Shown: positions 19,617 to 28,966, counted from the first letter of the stretch. The stretch: DNA of 64,000 nt from Peribacillus simplex (GCF_001578185.1 NZ_CP011008.1:5281501-5345500), one strand, 5' to 3'. Notes: a model not told the origin generated them from the sequence alone. Numbers and translations are program-made.

Positions 19617-21695
19617 TTAAGCGCGACTCCAGTGACGGTGCTTGGCAATTGCCTCGATAAAGGCAGTACCACTATTATTATCCGTAACAGCTACAATGCC
19701 TGAGGCTGGATCATTGGAAACGATGCCTGCCTTCGATAAGATCTCGGCTCCTTCTTTTCCTGCACCAATCGCTTTGAAATGATTGTAGGCTTCATCAACA
19801 AAGTAAATTGGTTCCTTGGATGCCTTTAAAGCCTCGACACTCTCCTGGCCTCCTGCCACATATACAGCATCGAAAAGTACCGAATCGGCTGTCAGGAATG
19901 TCTGATTCACCTCGGCCTGCTGCCCTTCAGAACTTGTAATCACTCCAAGATTATAACTGATGATTTGAGCAGTTATACCTGCTGATTTAAAGGATTCCAA
20001 AACTTGATTAACCTCGGATCCATTGAAGCCATCTGCAGCCAAGATGGCCACTTTTCTTGATACGGCCGTGTTCACTTTCATTTGCTCCTGGCTTAAAGCC
20101 GGAGAAGCTAAATCCATTTTGACTTCACTCTTGTTTGTTGGAGGATTAACTCCCACTCCAAAAGCGATTGTTTTTGCCAGTTCGACATCAACATTGCTGA
20201 ACATCTCGACAATTTGCTGCTGAACGTCCTTACTTTTCACTTTTCCCACTTCAAAGTGGAAAGCCTGAATAATATGCTCTTTCTCCACTTCCGTCATGCT
20301 ATTCCAGAATAGTTTAGCTTGGCTGTAATGATCCTTGAAGCTTTCACTCCGTTTACGGACCTTCCTGCCATCGACTTTTTCCTGATAATGTGCATAGCCG
20401 CCTTCCTCTTCTGAAGCAGGTTCTGGAGAGTTACCTGCAAGGGAATTTTTGTGGTAGCTGACCGGTCCGGGATTTATTGACATTCGGTGCATGCCATCGC
20501 GTTGATTATTATGAACGGGGGCAACCGTCCTATTAATCGGAAGCTCATGAAAGTTTGGGCCTCCTAATCGGGATAGCTGGGTATCGGTGTATGAGAACAA
20601 ACGTCCCTGAAGCAGCGGATCATTTGAAAAATCAATACCCGGTACAACATGCCCCGGATGGAAAGCTATCTGTTCCGTCTCTGTAAAAAAGTTATCTGTA
20701 TTTTGATTCAAAACCATTTTCCCGATTATTTTCACCGGGATTTGTTCTTCCGGCCATAGTTTAGTAGGATCAAGGATATCAAAGTCGAATTTGAATTCAT
20801 CTTCTTCCTTAATCATTTGCACGCCGAATTCAAATTCTGGATAATTTCCAGTATCTATTGCTTCCCACAGATCTTGACGGTGAAAATCAGGATTTTTCCC
20901 TGCAATTTTCTGCGCCTCATCCCAAACAAGGGATTTAACTCCCAGTACAGGCTTCCAATGGAATTTAACGAAATGGGCCACACCTTCTTCATTCACAAAA
21001 CGGAAAGTGTGGACCCCAAACCCTTCCATCATCCGGAAACTTCTTGGTATGGCCCTATCAGAAAGATGCCACATGATCATATGTGCCGTTTCTTCATTGT
21101 TGGCGACGAAGTCCCAAAAGGTATCATGGGCAGACGCGGCCTGAGGTATTTCATTATGAGGCTCCGGTTTAACCGCATGAATTAAATCCGGGAACTTAAT
21201 GGCATCCTGGATAAAGAATACCGGAATATTATTTCCGACCAGATCATAGTTTCCTTCCTCGGTATAAAACTTTGTAGAGAATCCCCTGACATCACGAACC
21301 GAGTCTGCCGATCCGCGTGAACCTGCTACCGTGGAGTAACGAACAAATACTGGTGTCTTGACTGAAGGGTCTTGAAGGAACTTTGCCTTTGTATATTCGG
21401 CCATCGGCTCATATACCTGAAAATATCCATGTGCTCCGGAACCACGCGCATGGACAATCCGTTCAGGAATACGCTCATGGTCAAAGTGAGTCATTTTTTC
21501 ACGGAAATGAAAGTCCTCCATCAAAGTTGGACCACGGGTTCCCGCTTTCAAAGAATGTTCATCCTCTGAAATGCGCAAACCTTGGTTAGTCGTCATCTTT
21601 TTCCCGTTGTCGTCCACTCGATATTGTTCCAACTGCCGTTGCTTACTTTGTTCATCGATTCTTCCGTTTTCATTTTCTTTTTTCATCCTTTTCAT
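19617..21695 (-). CDS. katE: Large-subunit catalase (HPII/KatE type)
   Basis: A 692-residue clade 2 monofunctional catalase converting hydrogen peroxide to water and oxygen. The active-site histidine is in RIVHARGSGAHGYFQVYE, RYSTVAGSRGSADS follows, and the proximal heme tyrosine is in RLFSYTDTQLSRLGGPN. The C-terminal 150 residues or so form the DJ-1/PfpI-like domain typical of large catalases (KVAILAADGFNGSEV). Start choice is uncertain: ATG 21695 lies only three bases from GGAGG, ATG 21686 twelve bases from it. A sigma-B-like promoter at 21782-21807 agrees with the general-stress control known for Bacillus katE. Confidence 0.94.
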   Translation of the reverse strand: MKRMKKENENGRIDEQSKQRQLEQYRVDDNGKKMTTNQGLRISEDEHSLKAGTRGPTLMEDFHFREKMTHFDHERIPERIVHARGSGAHGYFQVYEPMAEYTKAKFLQDPSVKTPVFVRYSTVAGSRGSADSVRDVRGFSTKFYTEEGNYDLVGNNIPVFFIQDAIKFPDLIHAVKPEPHNEIPQAASAHDTFWDFVANNEETAHMIMWHLSDRAIPRSFRMMEGFGVHTFRFVNEEGVAHFVKFHWKPVLGVKSLVWDEAQKIAGKNPDFHRQDLWEAIDTGNYPEFEFGVQMIKEEDEFKFDFDILDPTKLWPEEQIPVKIIGKMVLNQNTDNFFTETEQIAFHPGHVVPGIDFSNDPLLQGRLFSYTDTQLSRLGGPNFHELPINRTVAPVHNNQRDGMHRMSINPGPVSYHKNSLAGNSPEPASEEEGGYAHYQEKVDGRKVRKRSESFKDHYSQAKLFWNSMTEVEKEHIIQAFHFEVGKVKSKDVQQQIVEMFSNVDVELAKTIAFGVGVNPPTNKSEVKMDLASPALSQEQMKVNTAVSRKVAILAADGFNGSEVNQVLESFKSAGITAQIISYNLGVITSSEGQQAEVNQTFLTADSVLFDAVYVAGGQESVEALKASKEPIYFVDEAYNHFKAIGAGKEGAEILSKAGIVSNDPASGIVAVTDNNSGTAFIEAIAKHRHWSRA

Positions 21696-21781
21696 TCCCC
21701 TCCATATCTTAGAAATTCAGTTTAATTCGTGTTGTATGTACTTACTTTAAAATTTGAAACAATTGTGTAATCCTTCCTCAT

Positions 21782-21807
21782 ATACCACTCTCATTTGACG
21801 GCTAAAC
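21782..21807 (-). promoter_or_regulatory. Candidate sigma-B promoter of katE
   Basis: On the minus strand GTTTAG (21807-21802), a 14-base spacer and TGGTAT (21787-21782) match the sigma-B consensus GTTTAA/GGGTAT with one mismatch in each element. It lies about 85 bases upstream of the katE start. Confidence 0.5.
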
Positions 21808-21837
21808 AGAATTCAGAAAAAGATCCTTCCCGTCTTC

Positions 21838-21874
21838 AAAAAACAAAAAATCCCCAGTTTTGAATCACTGGGGA
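21838..21874 (-). terminator. Second terminator-like hairpin between dbpA and katE
   Basis: TCCCCAGT (21851-21858) pairs with ACTGGGGA (21867-21874), followed on the minus strand by TTTTTTGTTTTTTG. It lies downstream of the main dbpA terminator in the same orientation, so it is either a backup terminator or the end of a short unseen transcript. Confidence 0.6.
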
Positions 21875-21926
21875 CGTAACGTAATATTCTTAAGGTCAAT
21901 TTTTCATTATATTAAAATACAAATAA

Positions 21927-21972
21927 AAAAAGAAGCGGAAAGACAGATTTTCAGCTTCCCGCTTCTTTTTTA
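21927..21972 (-). terminator. Terminator of dbpA
   Basis: An AAAGAAGCGGGAA arm pairs with TTTCCGCTTCTTT; the T-rich 3' arm runs into TTTTTATTTG on the minus strand, just after the dbpA stop. Confidence 0.8.
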
Positions 21973-21982
21973 TTCGGCACCT

Positions 21983-23431
21983 TTAGTTCTTAAAGGCCTC
22001 TGAAACCTTCAAAAGTTTCCCTTTTACTTTCGTATTTTTCATCACTTTCAAGACAAGCGGTCCCTTTTCATTCAATATTTCCACATAAGAAACATTATCC
22101 TGAATCGTAATGATCCCGATATCCTCAGCATTCACTCCATCAATCTTTGCGATAGTTCCGACAAAATCAACAGCCCTGATTTTCTTTTTCTTTCCGCCAT
22201 TAAAATACAGCTTCATGATTTGTTTATTCAATTTTTCACTTTTATCTTTTTTTATCTTTGGACGAGCTTCCAGTTTTGCTTCGAAATCCATTTTTTTATT
22301 GGAGACATCCTCTTTTGATGGAACGGGCATCTTAGGGATTTCAAAACCGATATATCCTTGAATCTCAGTAAGGAATTTGTCTTCGTACGGCGTCACAAAA
22401 GTAATGGCTTTTCCTTTTTTACCTGCACGGCCCGTTCTTCCAGTTCGATGTACGTAACTTTCCTTTTCCAATGGCAGGTCATAGTTAATCACATGGGTTA
22501 TATTGTCGATGTCAATTCCGCGTGCAGCAACATCTGTCGCAACCAAATAGCGGAATTCACCTCTTCTGAATTCATTCATCACTGCAAGACGATCTTCCTG
22601 AAGCATGCCGCCGTGAATCATATCACAAGGATATTCCTGATCCATTAGCATTTCACATACTTGGTCGACCCTATCTTTCGTCCGACAGAAAATGATGCAG
22701 CTATCGGGGTTTTCCGTGATGGTTACATCTCTAAGCAGGGAAAACTTATCATCCTCTCTCACTTCAATAAGAGCATGTTCAATTTTTTCGGTCGTTAACC
22801 CCTTAGCCTTGATTTCAATATCCAAAGGATCTTTCATATACTGCTTACAAAGCTTTTTTATGCTCTCAGGTAACGTAGCGGAGAACAGCATGGTTACTCT
22901 TTCTTTAGGAAGCTCTTTAATGATGGCCTCCACTTGATCAATGAAGCCCATATTCAGCATTTCATCCGCTTCATCAATAACTAAATGAGTTAAACGTTCC
23001 AGGACGAATGTCCCTTTCTCGATATGATCCAGAACACGCCCCGGGGTTCCAACGACTACATGGCTCTTTTGTTTCAATTCCGCTTTTTGCAAAGCGAATG
23101 GATGTTTTCCATAAACCGCCGTTGCCTTTATCCGTTTAAATCTGCCAATATTCGTAATATCCTCTTTTACCTGTACAGCAAGCTCACGTGTCGGTGTTAA
23201 AATAAGCGCCTGAGGCTTATTCTCCTCCCAATCGACCATTTCGCATATCGGTATGCCGAATGCAGCGGTCTTGCCACTGCCTGTTTGGGATTTTACGACA
23301 AGATCCTGCCTTTTCAATGCCACTGGAATCACTTCGCGCTGTACTTCGGTTGGACGTTGGTAACCCAAGCTTTCTAATGCCCTTACAATTTCATCACTTA
23401 ATGTATAATCAGTAAAATTCAATTCATTCAT
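21983..23431 (-). CDS. dbpA: ATP-dependent RNA helicase DbpA/YxiN
   Basis: A 482-residue DEAD-box helicase. Order of motifs: Q motif (residues about 5-30), [33 protein letters not shown], and [10 protein letters not shown]. The C-terminal 75 residues, separated by a lysine-rich linker, form the DbpA RNA-binding domain ([17 protein letters not shown]). In Bacillus YxiN this domain recognises hairpin 92 of 23S rRNA, so a role in late 50S subunit assembly is expected. The gene is monocistronic, with a roughly 260-base leader region without a gene. Confidence 0.9.
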   Translation of the reverse strand: MNELNFTDYTLSDEIVRALESLGYQRPTEVQREVIPVALKRQDLVVKSQTGSGKTAAFGIPICEMVDWEENKPQALILTPTRELAVQVKEDITNIGRFKRIKATAVYGKHPFALQKAELKQKSHVVVGTPGRVLDHIEKGTFVLERLTHLVIDEADEMLNMGFIDQVEAIIKELPKERVTMLFSATLPESIKKLCKQYMKDPLDIEIKAKGLTTEKIEHALIEVREDDKFSLLRDVTITENPDSCIIFCRTKDRVDQVCEMLMDQEYPCDMIHGGMLQEDRLAVMNEFRRGEFRYLVATDVAARGIDIDNITHVINYDLPLEKESYVHRTGRTGRAGKKGKAITFVTPYEDKFLTEIQGYIGFEIPKMPVPSKEDVSNKKMDFEAKLEARPKIKKDKSEKLNKQIMKLYFNGGKKKKIRAVDFVGTIAKIDGVNAEDIGIITIQDNVSYVEILNEKGPLVLKVMKNTKVKGKLLKVSEAFKN

Positions 23432-23726
23432 ATAACAGCCTCTTTTGTTATTTAGTATCTTACATTATTGTTTCCATAATCATAATTTCCTTATACAAGG
23501 TTCTATTATACGCGATATGAAACGATAAACCTTGTAATAACCAAATTCAATTGACTTATTTCAATATAATGAATCTTCATCATCATTAAAAAGGTTGGTC
23601 ATTCCGGATTCAATGATCTTGATTAATCAAAATGGACCCAGCTTCTTTCAATATGCTAAAATATGTATGATATTAAAGCGGAAACAGCGTAGATTAAAAG
23701 CCGATATCCAAAAGGAGTGCTGATTT

Positions 23727-24059
23727 ATGATAATCGTAACGAATAGAATCAGAGTCAAAAAAGGTATGGGGGCAGTCATGGCCCCAGGATTCACTGCTCC
23801 AGGTCCACTTGATACTACGGAAGGCTTCGTAAAAGTTGAAGTATTATTAACGCAGAACTTATCGGATCACGATGAACTAAGCGTTAACATGTACTGGGAA
23901 AGCCTTGATAACTTTACTGCTTGGAGAAATAGCGATGCATTCAAAGCTGCACATAAACGGCCTGAACCAAGTTCCGGTGAAGCTAAAAAAGAATCTCCAA
24001 TTCTAGGCAGCGAGCTAACTACGTATGAAGTCGCCTCGGTAAAAGAAATAGCTAAATAA
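23727..24059 (+). CDS. Heme-degrading monooxygenase, HmoA/IsdG family
   Basis: A 110-residue ABM-fold protein. The catalytic set of IsdG-type heme oxygenases is present: Asn6 (MIIVTN), Trp66 and His76 (FTAWRNSDAFKAAH). As in Bacillus HmoA, it should open the heme ring to release iron in the cytosol, which fits with the iron-acquisition operon in the same window. AAGGAG lies six to seven bases before ATG 23727. The segment with two prolines near residues 20-28 differs from typical HmoA, so activity is likely rather than proven. Confidence 0.8.
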   Translation: MIIVTNRIRVKKGMGAVMAPGFTAPGPLDTTEGFVKVEVLLTQNLSDHDELSVNMYWESLDNFTAWRNSDAFKAAHKRPEPSSGEAKKESPILGSELTTYEVASVKEIAK

Positions 24060-24090
24060 TAAAATCACACCAAAAAAGGCCGCGAAATAT

Positions 24091-24853
24091 GGAGGCTGCT
24101 GAAAAGCTCACGTTTTTCTAACTAGTACGGTAAATCAAACTAAAAAAAGACGATTCTCATTCGATACTTGAATGGAAATCGTCTTTTTTTGCTTCTGTGT
24201 GTCACTTTTTTAGGCCATTAATTTCAATACTCTTTTCAAGTTAACGGTGAAAATAGCCATTGCTCCTTGTAATTCCATGCCAAGTAGACCCGAGGACTTT
24301 GCAACATCATACCCGTATCTTTGTTTCAATTCACTGTTTTTCGCTTCTATTTTATACCGTTCTTTTGATTTTTCTTTAAAATACTCACTTTCTGGAATGT
24401 AGCCTGTTCTGTATGTTCATTGGATTTAATACTGACAAAATAGGTCTTCTGGAGCCATGCCGAGGAAATATTTAAAGGACATGTCATACCTGGAACGCTC
24501 AACTATATCCACATCTGATAGGTCATGAATGGTCTTGAGCAGCAAATATTTAAACATACGTATTGGATCGACAGCATTCCTACCGTTATACAAGACAGTA
24601 GTTGTCCCTCAATTCTTCCAACACAAAAGACAAGTCAATAAGTTCATTGATCTTGCGTAACATGTTATCCTTTGGAACCACTACATCATAAATGGCCATA
24701 TATGGACTAAAAACCATAGACGTTTGTTTTTGAATCATCGTACTCACCCACATAAATTTTTTACCTTTGATTATAAAACAAAAAAGGTAGATTTCCTCAG
24801 AATAAACGAGAAAATCTACCTCTATTGGTTCGAAGGGACTTTTTCAGTGCCCT
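24091..24853 (-). mobile_element. Deleted IS1182-family insertion sequence with 8-bp target duplication
   Basis: The element is flanked by direct repeats CGAAATAT (24083-24090 and 24854-24861). Its ends are imperfect inverted repeats, GGAGGCTGCTGAAAAGCTC on the left and AGGGCACTGAAAAAGTCCC as reverse complement on the right. It is only about 763 bases against roughly 1.6-1.9 kb for a full IS1182 element, and its transposase is frameshifted and internally deleted. An internal hairpin with A/T tracts (24142-24190) would end the transposase transcript. Joining the flanks restores a terminator-like hairpin between hmoA and the RlmN-like gene. Confidence 0.8.
24210..24738 (-). pseudogene. IS1182-family transposase remnant
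   Basis: From ATG 24738 it begins MIQKQTSMVFSPYMAIYDVV, the usual IS1182 transposase start, and reads to LRDNYCLV, where a frameshift occurs. The next frame continues GRNAVDPIRMFKYLLLK and RYDMSFKYFLGMAPEDLF, then most of the DDE catalytic region is missing. Only the end remains (KERYKIEAKNSELKQRYGYD to a final LKLMA at 24210). It cannot be active; a full-length relative elsewhere in the genome could still mobilise it. Confidence 0.85.
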
Positions 24854-24907
24854 CGAAATATCCGGCTTCTTTTTAATGGGGTTTATGGCTTGGTCCCACT
24901 TGGTAAA

Positions 24908-25975
24908 TTATTGGGCTTCAGCTTTCTTGATTTGTTTGCTTCTTAGCTGTCCGCAAGCTGCATCAATATCCGTTCCATGTTCTTGGCGGATTTTACAATT
25001 TACGCCTCTCTTTTTCAGCGTATCATAGAACGAGAGAACGGACTCTTTTTCACTTCTTTGGTATTGGCTATGCTCATCTACAGGATTATATGGAATCAGG
25101 TTGACATAGAGCCGATGTTTTTTGTCATCAAGAAGGTCGGCGAGTTGCTCGGCTTCTTCTTGATGGTCATTGACATCTTTCAATAGGATATATTCAATCG
25201 TAATTCTCCTATTCGTTTTCTCTAAATAATAATCAAGAGATTTCATTAATTTTTCTATCGGAATACCTCGGTTTATTTTCATGATTCGTGTCCTAAGTTC
25301 ATTATTTGGCGCATGTAATGAGATGGCCAAATTCACCTGTAATTTAGTATCGGTGAATTCATAAATCTTGTTGGCAAGACCGCTCGTCGAAACAGTAATC
25401 CGCCTAGCAGCGATAGCAAGACCCTTATGGTCCATGAGCACCTTCAAAAAGTCTATCATATTTTCAAAGTTATCGAACGGCTCACCAATACCCATTACAA
25501 CAACATGGCTTACAACATCCTCTTGTTCCAATTTATCTAGATGCAATTGAACGTTCATGATTTGTTCCACTATTTCCCCGCTGGATAGATCACGGCTTTT
25601 GGCCAATAATCCACTGGCACAGAAACTGCAGCCAATATTACAGCCCACTTGGGTGGTGACACAAACCGAAATTCCGTATTTATGTCTCATCATAACCGTT
25701 TCGATAAGGTTTCCATCCTGTAATTTAAACAAGAACTTGATCGTACCATCTGCTGATTCTTGCTTAACGTGCTCAGTCAAAGTCTGGATGACAAAGTGCT
25801 CTTCAAGTAATTTTATGCACTCTTTATTAACATCCGTCATTTCAGAGAAACTCGTCACACGTGTTCTATAAAGCCACTCCCAGACTTGGGAAGCTCTGAA
25901 TTTTTTATGGCCATGGTCCAAAAGCCATGCTGTTAATTGTTCGAATGTTAAACCATAAATGGACTCTTTATTCAT
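24908..25975 (-). CDS. RlmN/Cfr-family radical SAM 23S rRNA methyltransferase
   Basis: A 355-residue radical SAM enzyme. The [4Fe-4S] ligands are C112, C116 and C119 in CNIGCSFCA, and the methyl-carrying cysteine is C341 in DIDAACGQL. RlmN methylates C2 of A2503 in 23S rRNA and A37 of some tRNAs, while Cfr methylates C8 of A2503 and gives resistance to several peptidyl-transferase drugs. Here [13 protein letters not shown] is RlmN-like (Cfr has a different segment). However, Bacillus keeps its housekeeping rlmN in the prpC-prkC region, so this origin-side gene may be a second, diverged paralogue. It is next to rlmH, another 23S methyltransferase gene, with 60 bases between. Confidence 0.85.
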   Translation of the reverse strand: MNKESIYGLTFEQLTAWLLDHGHKKFRASQVWEWLYRTRVTSFSEMTDVNKECIKLLEEHFVIQTLTEHVKQESADGTIKFLFKLQDGNLIETVMMRHKYGISVCVTTQVGCNIGCSFCASGLLAKSRDLSSGEIVEQIMNVQLHLDKLEQEDVVSHVVVMGIGEPFDNFENMIDFLKVLMDHKGLAIAARRITVSTSGLANKIYEFTDTKLQVNLAISLHAPNNELRTRIMKINRGIPIEKLMKSLDYYLEKTNRRITIEYILLKDVNDHQEEAEQLADLLDDKKHRLYVNLIPYNPVDEHSQYQRSEKESVLSFYDTLKKRGVNCKIRQEHGTDIDAACGQLRSKQIKKAEAQ

Positions 25976-26035
25976 TCGTTACCCTCTTTTCATTTCATTA
26001 AGTTTTAATTTTTAAATTCACCGGGATTAACTCTT

Positions 26036-26515
26036 TCATTTATGATATGGTTCATTTCTATTTATCCGAAAAGCCCGATATATTTGCTCCAATAGAACTA
26101 GTTTCATTAATTGATGCGGAAAGGTCATTTTAGAGAAGGAAAGGGCATAATCACTTCTTGAAACCACCTCAGTGCTAAGCCCAAGAGACCCGCCAATAAT
26201 AAAGGCAATTTTGCTCTTTCCATAAGTGGCGAGCTGATCGATTTGAGTGGCCAGCTGCTCGGAAGTAAGCTGTTTTCCATTGATTTCAAGCGTTATTACG
26301 TAGGTGTCCGGGCTGACTTTGGCCAGGATACGTTCACCTTCCTTTTGCTTTACGATGTCCATGTCCGCAGCACTCAGGTTCTCTGGAGCTTTTTCATCCG
26401 GTACTTCAACAAGTTCTATATTAGCATAGGCACTTAACCTTTTTGTATATTCAGCAATTCCTTGCTTTAAGTATTTTTCCTTTAGCTTGCCAACAGTAAT
26501 AATCGTTATTTTCAT
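26036..26515 (-). CDS. rlmH: 23S rRNA pseudouridine(1915)-N3-methyltransferase RlmH
   Basis: A 159-residue SPOUT methyltransferase that acts on pseudouridine 1915 of helix 69 in the assembled 70S ribosome. The trefoil-knot SAM site is visible as [18 protein letters not shown] and the C-terminus is [25 protein letters not shown], as in Bacillus YydA. The position after htrA is conserved in Bacillus. It is complete and of standard length. Confidence 0.95.
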   Translation of the reverse strand: MKITIITVGKLKEKYLKQGIAEYTKRLSAYANIELVEVPDEKAPENLSAADMDIVKQKEGERILAKVSPDTYVITLEINGKQLTSEQLATQIDQLATYGKSKIAFIIGGSLGLSTEVVSRSDYALSFSKMTFPHQLMKLVLLEQIYRAFRINRNEPYHK

Positions 26516-26654
26516 ATATATCCTCTAACTTTCACTATGTTTTTACTTTCAGTTGTTGGATTTTTGCCTATCTTATATCATACCTTAGAGTGGCCTATAA
26601 GCAAAACAAGCATATCCTTGCCAATTTTTAATGAAGGGGTTCCATGGCCCTTAA

Positions 26655-26682
26655 AGTAAAAACCGCTGCCCCTGAAAGCGGC
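26655..26682 (-). terminator. Terminator hairpin upstream of rlmH
   Basis: CCGCT (26663-26667) pairs with AGCGG (26677-26681), followed on the minus strand by TTTTTACTTT. It probably ended the CxxH/CxxC gene transcript before the repeat at 26697 came between them. Confidence 0.6.
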
Positions 26683-26696
26683 AACGGTAACCTTCA

Positions 26697-26899
26697 CTAT
26701 TTACCAGGTAGTGAGTTGTGGTTGATTTCCCCTCCAGATGCTCGCTTTCCGCGGGGCGGGCGGTGAGCCTCCTCGGCGTAAACGCCTGTGGGGTCTCACC
26801 TGTCCCGCTGCTCCCGCAGGAGTCTCGCACTTCCGCTCCAATCAACCTTAAATAGTTTCGTTTTAAAAACAACAATCTTTACGAAAAGAGCCTTTATTT
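26697..26899 (-). repeat. 203-base dispersed repeat, left-truncated copy of the MITE-like element
   Basis: It matches 50572-50774 base for base over most of 203 positions, with a few substitutions and no length change. It has the GC-rich core and the right end GAAAAGAGCCT, but not the left terminal repeat found in the other copy. Frames open across it are not coding: the same peptide arises at the second copy because the DNA is repeated. Confidence 0.85.
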
Positions 26900-27092
26900 T
26901 TAATGTTCATCGTTAAAATGTGGATGGTCCTATGTTCAGCTTCGATAAGGATTATGATTGATTTTCCAAGGATCCACTTTCCTAAATGGCCATTATTGTT
27001 TATACAAAAATGCTTTTATCTACAATAATTCTACCCTCCAGTTCATTCTTCGGAAAATGTTAAGAACAGGTTAAGAACAGGTTACAAACATG

Positions 27093-27405
27093 TTATCCAC
27101 AATAGTTATCCACATATCCACAAAAACTATCCACATCTTGTATGGGAATATTAGTTCCCTACTAGATATATTGCCATGTTTCGACAATATTCACAGGTTG
27201 TTGATAACTGTTTTTCTTCAGAAACCAGCGTTAAAACAGGATATGTTTCACATTCGTATACCACTTCATCCAGCGCCATGTCCACGTGTTCCTGACAGCA
27301 ATATAATTTCATCTTTCATTCCTCCTTTCTCACTCATTACTCCAAGTACTTATTCCCAATTATCCACAAGTTACGTGAAATCTCTAATTTCAGTATATAT
27401 CCACA
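27093..27405. other. DnaA-box cluster between rlmH and htrA
   Basis: Perfect TTATCCACA boxes are at 27093, 27106 and 27360. One-mismatch boxes are at 27114, 27127, 27199 and 27397. The cluster lies about 36 kb from dnaA and runs through the small CxxH/CxxC gene. In Bacillus subtilis a DnaA-binding intergenic cluster is known beside yydA (rlmH), so the site appears conserved. It probably titrates DnaA to restrain initiation. Confidence 0.75.
27151..27312 (-). CDS. CxxH/CxxC small protein (BA_5709 family)
   Basis: A 53-residue protein from ATG 27312, with AGGAGG eight bases upstream, ending TAA at 27151. It carries CCQEH near the N-terminus (CxxH) and CEYC near the C-terminus (CxxC), a spacing that suggests one bound zinc. 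It matches the small CxxH/CxxC family found between htrA and rlmH in Bacillus. Function unknown. Its coding sequence lies inside the DnaA-box cluster, with one near-match box within the gene and others just past both ends. Confidence 0.85.
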   Translation of the reverse strand: MKLYCCQEHVDMALDEVVYECETYPVLTLVSEEKQLSTTCEYCRNMAIYLVGN

Positions 27406-27442
27406 GGTAATCGTAACAAAAAATAAGAAAATCACAAGGAAA

Positions 27443-27476
27443 TATAAAAGACAGGAAGCAATGACTGCCCCCTGTC
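27443..27476 (-). terminator. Terminator of htrA
   Basis: GACAGG (27450-27455) pairs with CCTGTC (27471-27476); TTTTAT follows on the minus strand just after the htrA stop. Confidence 0.7.
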
Positions 27477-27485
27477 CTTTCCGTT

Positions 27486-28697
27486 TTAGATTTCGCTGCT
27501 TGAAAGCTTGACTTCCGTAGTTTCTTTCTTTCCGTCACGGTAATAAATGATTTTAACTTTATCACCGATTTTCTTATCAATGTAAAGGTATTTCCTTAAT
27601 TCCACGACGTCATGGATTTTTTCATTATCCATTCCCACAATGACGTCAAATTCCTTCAATCCTGCTCTAGATGCAGGAGAGTTGCTTTGAACGCCTGTTA
27701 TTGCAACACCCGCAGTAACTTTCCTTGGCAACTTTAATGTATTTTTCTGATGGTATTGGGAAATTTCCTTTACGGATGTTAAGTTCACACCCAAGTATGC
27801 ACGTTTCACTTCACCAAATTCCTCAATATCATTAATAATTGGAATAACTGAATCAATTGGAATGGAAAGACCGATTCCTTCCACCGCATTTTCTGCTATC
27901 TTCATGGAATTTATTCCGATGACCTGCCCTGACATATTAACGAGTGCTCCCCCGCTGTTCCCAGGGTTAATCGCCGCATCGGTCTGGATGACCTCTGCAT
28001 TCCAATCGACTTGTCCGTCCTCATTGATATCCACCTCTATCGTACGCTCCAAACCGGAGATGATCCCTTGTGTAACTGATCCGGAGAATTGGAGGCCTAA
28101 TGGGTTACCGATGGCAATCACGGGCTCACCTGGTTTCAATTTGCTGGATTTTCCGAATTCAGCAATGGTTTTGACTTTATCACCATTCACGACAATGACC
28201 GCTAAATCGGTCCATGGGTCACTACCTTGTAGTTTAGCTGGCAATTTAGTGCCATCACTTAATGTCACTTCCAATTCATTAGCGCCTTCAATGACGTGGT
28301 TATTCGTAACAATATAGGCCTTGCCCCCGTCTTTTTTATAGACGACACCAGAACCAGTGCCAGCTTCGGCTGAACTGTCCTCGGCGTTGCCCCCTTGACC
28401 CCAGAAGTTCGTTTTCTGAATGTTAGAGATGCCGACCACTGCGTCGCTGGCCTTATCTACAGCATTGGTGACGGCACTTGTTACATCTACAGTAAGGTTT
28501 TCCTGGGACTGCTTAGTGGGCTCACTCCCCGTTGATTTTTCCGTTGTAGTTTCGTTATTTAACAGTCCACTTCCCGGAAAAAATAATAAAATAAGTAAAG
28601 CCCCAATGATGGCGCCTCCCAAGCCAGCTAAAAAATAGCTCGTATTGCTCTTTTTCCGTTTATTTTGGTTCTCATCATTCTGATCATAATAACCCAA
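27486..28697 (-). CDS. htrA: Membrane-anchored HtrA/DegP serine protease (YycK/HtrC)
   Basis: A 403-residue trypsin-like protease with one N-terminal membrane anchor (residues about 21-42), a protease domain with catalytic H134 (TNNHVIEGA), D164 (WTDLAVI) and S248 (NPGNSGGALV), and a C-terminal PDZ domain (from about 300). It faces outward and degrades misfolded exported proteins. The start is TTG at 28697, preceded by AGAGGATGG, since no ATG is in frame nearby. It follows the wal operon in the usual Bacillus order but is separated from it by a terminator and about 230 bases. Confidence 0.92.
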   Translation of the reverse strand: MGYYDQNDENQNKRKKSNTSYFLAGLGGAIIGALLILLFFPGSGLLNNETTTEKSTGSEPTKQSQENLTVDVTSAVTNAVDKASDAVVGISNIQKTNFWGQGGNAEDSSAEAGTGSGVVYKKDGGKAYIVTNNHVIEGANELEVTLSDGTKLPAKLQGSDPWTDLAVIVVNGDKVKTIAEFGKSSKLKPGEPVIAIGNPLGLQFSGSVTQGIISGLERTIEVDINEDGQVDWNAEVIQTDAAINPGNSGGALVNMSGQVIGINSMKIAENAVEGIGLSIPIDSVIPIINDIEEFGEVKRAYLGVNLTSVKEISQYHQKNTLKLPRKVTAGVAITGVQSNSPASRAGLKEFDVIVGMDNEKIHDVVELRKYLYIDKKIGDKVKIIYYRDGKKETTEVKLSSSEI

Positions 28698-28924
28698 GAC
28701 CGTTCCATCCTCTCATTTTAGGAATGAATTATAGCAATTCTATTGTTTGGTATCCTCCCTCAATTATACTCATTTACCGAAAATTTTCTAAAAAAATGTA
28801 TACTTTTATTTAAAGGGAAATTTAAAATTGACCAGGTTCAGCCATTTTCTTTTTCCTATACAGTTCTAACCAAACGATACCCCTTTTAATCCGAATAGTA
28901 ACTTATGAATCGAAATTTTAAAAA

Positions 28925-28964
28925 TAAAAAGGAATGAACAAGGTATCCCTCATCCATTCCTTTT
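28925..28964 (-). terminator. Terminator of the walRKHIJ operon
   Basis: AAAAGGAATG (28927-28936) pairs with CATTCCTTTT (28955-28964) and reads into TTTTTATTTTT on the minus strand, two bases after the walJ stop. Confidence 0.85.
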
Positions 28965-28966
28965 AT

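Noticed and set aside
24908..25975. Calling this gene cfr (antibiotic resistance)
   Set aside because: The motif around MGIGEP and the overall sequence are closer to RlmN; resistance cannot be claimed from sequence alone.
26651..26875. A 74-codon minus-strand frame, and a similar one at 50427-50750, sharing a peptide with MLFLKRNYLR
   Set aside because: Both frames lie across copies of the same dispersed GC-rich repeat; the shared peptide reflects repeated DNA and there is no ribosome site.
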